DNA of 5,436 bases, taken from positions 1-5,436 of the forward strand of contig JAFZXD010000161.1 of assembly GCA_017616955.1 (NCBI GenBank), given 5' to 3'. This document shows positions 4,792 to 5,436 of this stretch, piece by piece. A model generated the notes under the pieces. The model was not told the origin of the DNA. It saw nothing but the letters and a program-made list of their open reading frames with translations, and made no database searches. Position 1 is the stretch's first letter. Every line of letters starts with the position of its first letter. Source of the stretch: Eubacterium sp. Lineage in GTDB: Bacteria > Bacillota > Clostridia > Lachnospirales > Lachnospiraceae. The position numbers and the translations under genes were made by a program.

Positions 4792-5418
4792 ATGGAATTA
4801 GAGCAGAAAAGAGTTTTTGATCACTATATCGTAGGGTACTCTCCCGAGTTGGAGATGTACATTATGCAGGTCGAAGCAGGCGGTATTGCCACATACTTTA
4901 ATTGCTTCAGGCTGACTGAGAAGGAATACCGTTCCGGCGACTTTGGAAGACTGCACGCCAAGTTCTTTAAGCAGGGAACGAGGTCTGACAGGTATCTGTC
5001 GTCGGCTTCTCTTGAAACCATCAGGAATAACAAAGAGCCGCGGGATGTTTCTGTTTACGACTATATAATCTCGAACGATAATTTCGATTGTATTCCCGTA
5101 AGCGAAGACGTGATCAGGGCTGCCGAGGAGAAGATGGGACGTGAGTTCCCGTATGAGCTTCGCTGGTTTTATCAGGATGTCGGATGCGGAAGCATAAAGG
5201 GGAATAAGCATCTTATCAACCGCATCATGACTCCTAAAGAAGCTGCGGGGATCACGATGCCTGATCAAAGCATACCGTTTATTAACGTTGCCGAAGGAGC
5301 GTATGTTGTATTGAGACCCGACGGCAAGGTTGGTTACTTTGATAAGACGATCGCGAATACTCTGTTCGAGTTCTGGGAAAAGGAAGCGGATAAGCCGGAT
5401 TACTACGTGTTGGGATAA
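4792..5418 (+). CDS. SMI1/KNR4 (SUKH)-like protein with an unrecognised N-terminal domain
   Basis: 208 aa from ATG 4792; soluble, no signal or membrane segment. Residues about 102-205 resemble the SUKH fold: VSEDVIRAAEEKMGREFPYELRWFYQDVGCG (103-133), then INRIMTPKEAA (142-152), FINVAEGAYVVLRPDGKVGYFD and a final FEFWEKEADKPDYYV. SUKH proteins are often immunity proteins against polymorphic or contact-dependent toxins, but many are orphans. No toxin gene adjoins it here. Residues 1-100 (YIVGYSPELEMYIMQVE...FRLTEKEYRSGDF) I do not recognise. Start choice is uncertain: 4792 lacks a Shine-Dalgarno; the frame is open to ATG 4741, but that adds residues read from the repeat; ATG 4864 has GGAG at 9-nt spacing but would cut a coherent N-terminus. 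The native 5' end may have been replaced at the repeat. Confidence 0.75.
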   Translation: MELEQKRVFDHYIVGYSPELEMYIMQVEAGGIATYFNCFRLTEKEYRSGDFGRLHAKFFKQGTRSDRYLSSASLETIRNNKEPRDVSVYDYIISNDNFDCIPVSEDVIRAAEEKMGREFPYELRWFYQDVGCGSIKGNKHLINRIMTPKEAAGITMPDQSIPFINVAEGAYVVLRPDGKVGYFDKTIANTLFEFWEKEADKPDYYVLG

Positions 5419-5436
5419 CGGATTTGTGACCTTTAA

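Overview
The window looks like an accessory, rearranged stretch of a Clostridia-type Bacillota genome, perhaps Lachnospiraceae-like. This rests on moderate-to-low GC, AGGAGG/AGAGG ribosome binding sites, short U-tract terminators, extended -10 promoters and the protein families present. No marker gene fixes the taxon.

Left part (1-2600, all on the minus strand, so the order of transcription is right to left). A DUF4143-type AAA ATPase (1311-2600) overlaps the start of a sensor histidine kinase that keeps HAMP, HisKA and HATPase domains but has lost its sensor and membrane anchor (464-1336). After a clear intrinsic terminator comes a MerR-family regulator (1-326, running off the window) with a textbook MerR promoter: a 19-bp spacer filled by a near-perfect palindrome. 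The ATPase has its own promoter, with a 10-bp inverted repeat lying over the predicted transcription start.

Middle (2601-3351, no convincing protein gene). It holds the 3' half of a tRNA-Arg(CCU) gene on the minus strand, from the anticodon loop through CCA, followed by what looks like the tRNA's own terminator. The 5' half is absent or nearly so. This is the arrangement expected at the far end of an element integrated into a tRNA gene, or of a tRNA pseudogene. It would put the older chromosome to the left and the element to the right, but no integrase lies in the window. About 350 bp further on is the first copy of a perfect 36-bp direct repeat that is itself an imperfect palindrome.

Right part (3204-5436). 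An intact seven-helix membrane GGDEF protein (+) converges, with only 5 bp between the stop codons, on the C-terminal half of a second GGDEF protein (-). That fragment stops being GGDEF-like where the second copy of the 36-bp repeat begins. The same repeat copy leads directly into the promoter of a SMI1/KNR4 (SUKH)-like gene (+), which may be leaderless.

No established multi-gene system is visible. The main point is that three truncated genes (kinase, tRNA, second GGDEF) and a duplicated palindromic repeat lie within about 4 kb. This marks a recombination hot spot where signalling genes (c-di-GMP synthesis, two-component, MerR) and cargo-like genes (DUF4143 ATPase, SUKH) have been assembled.
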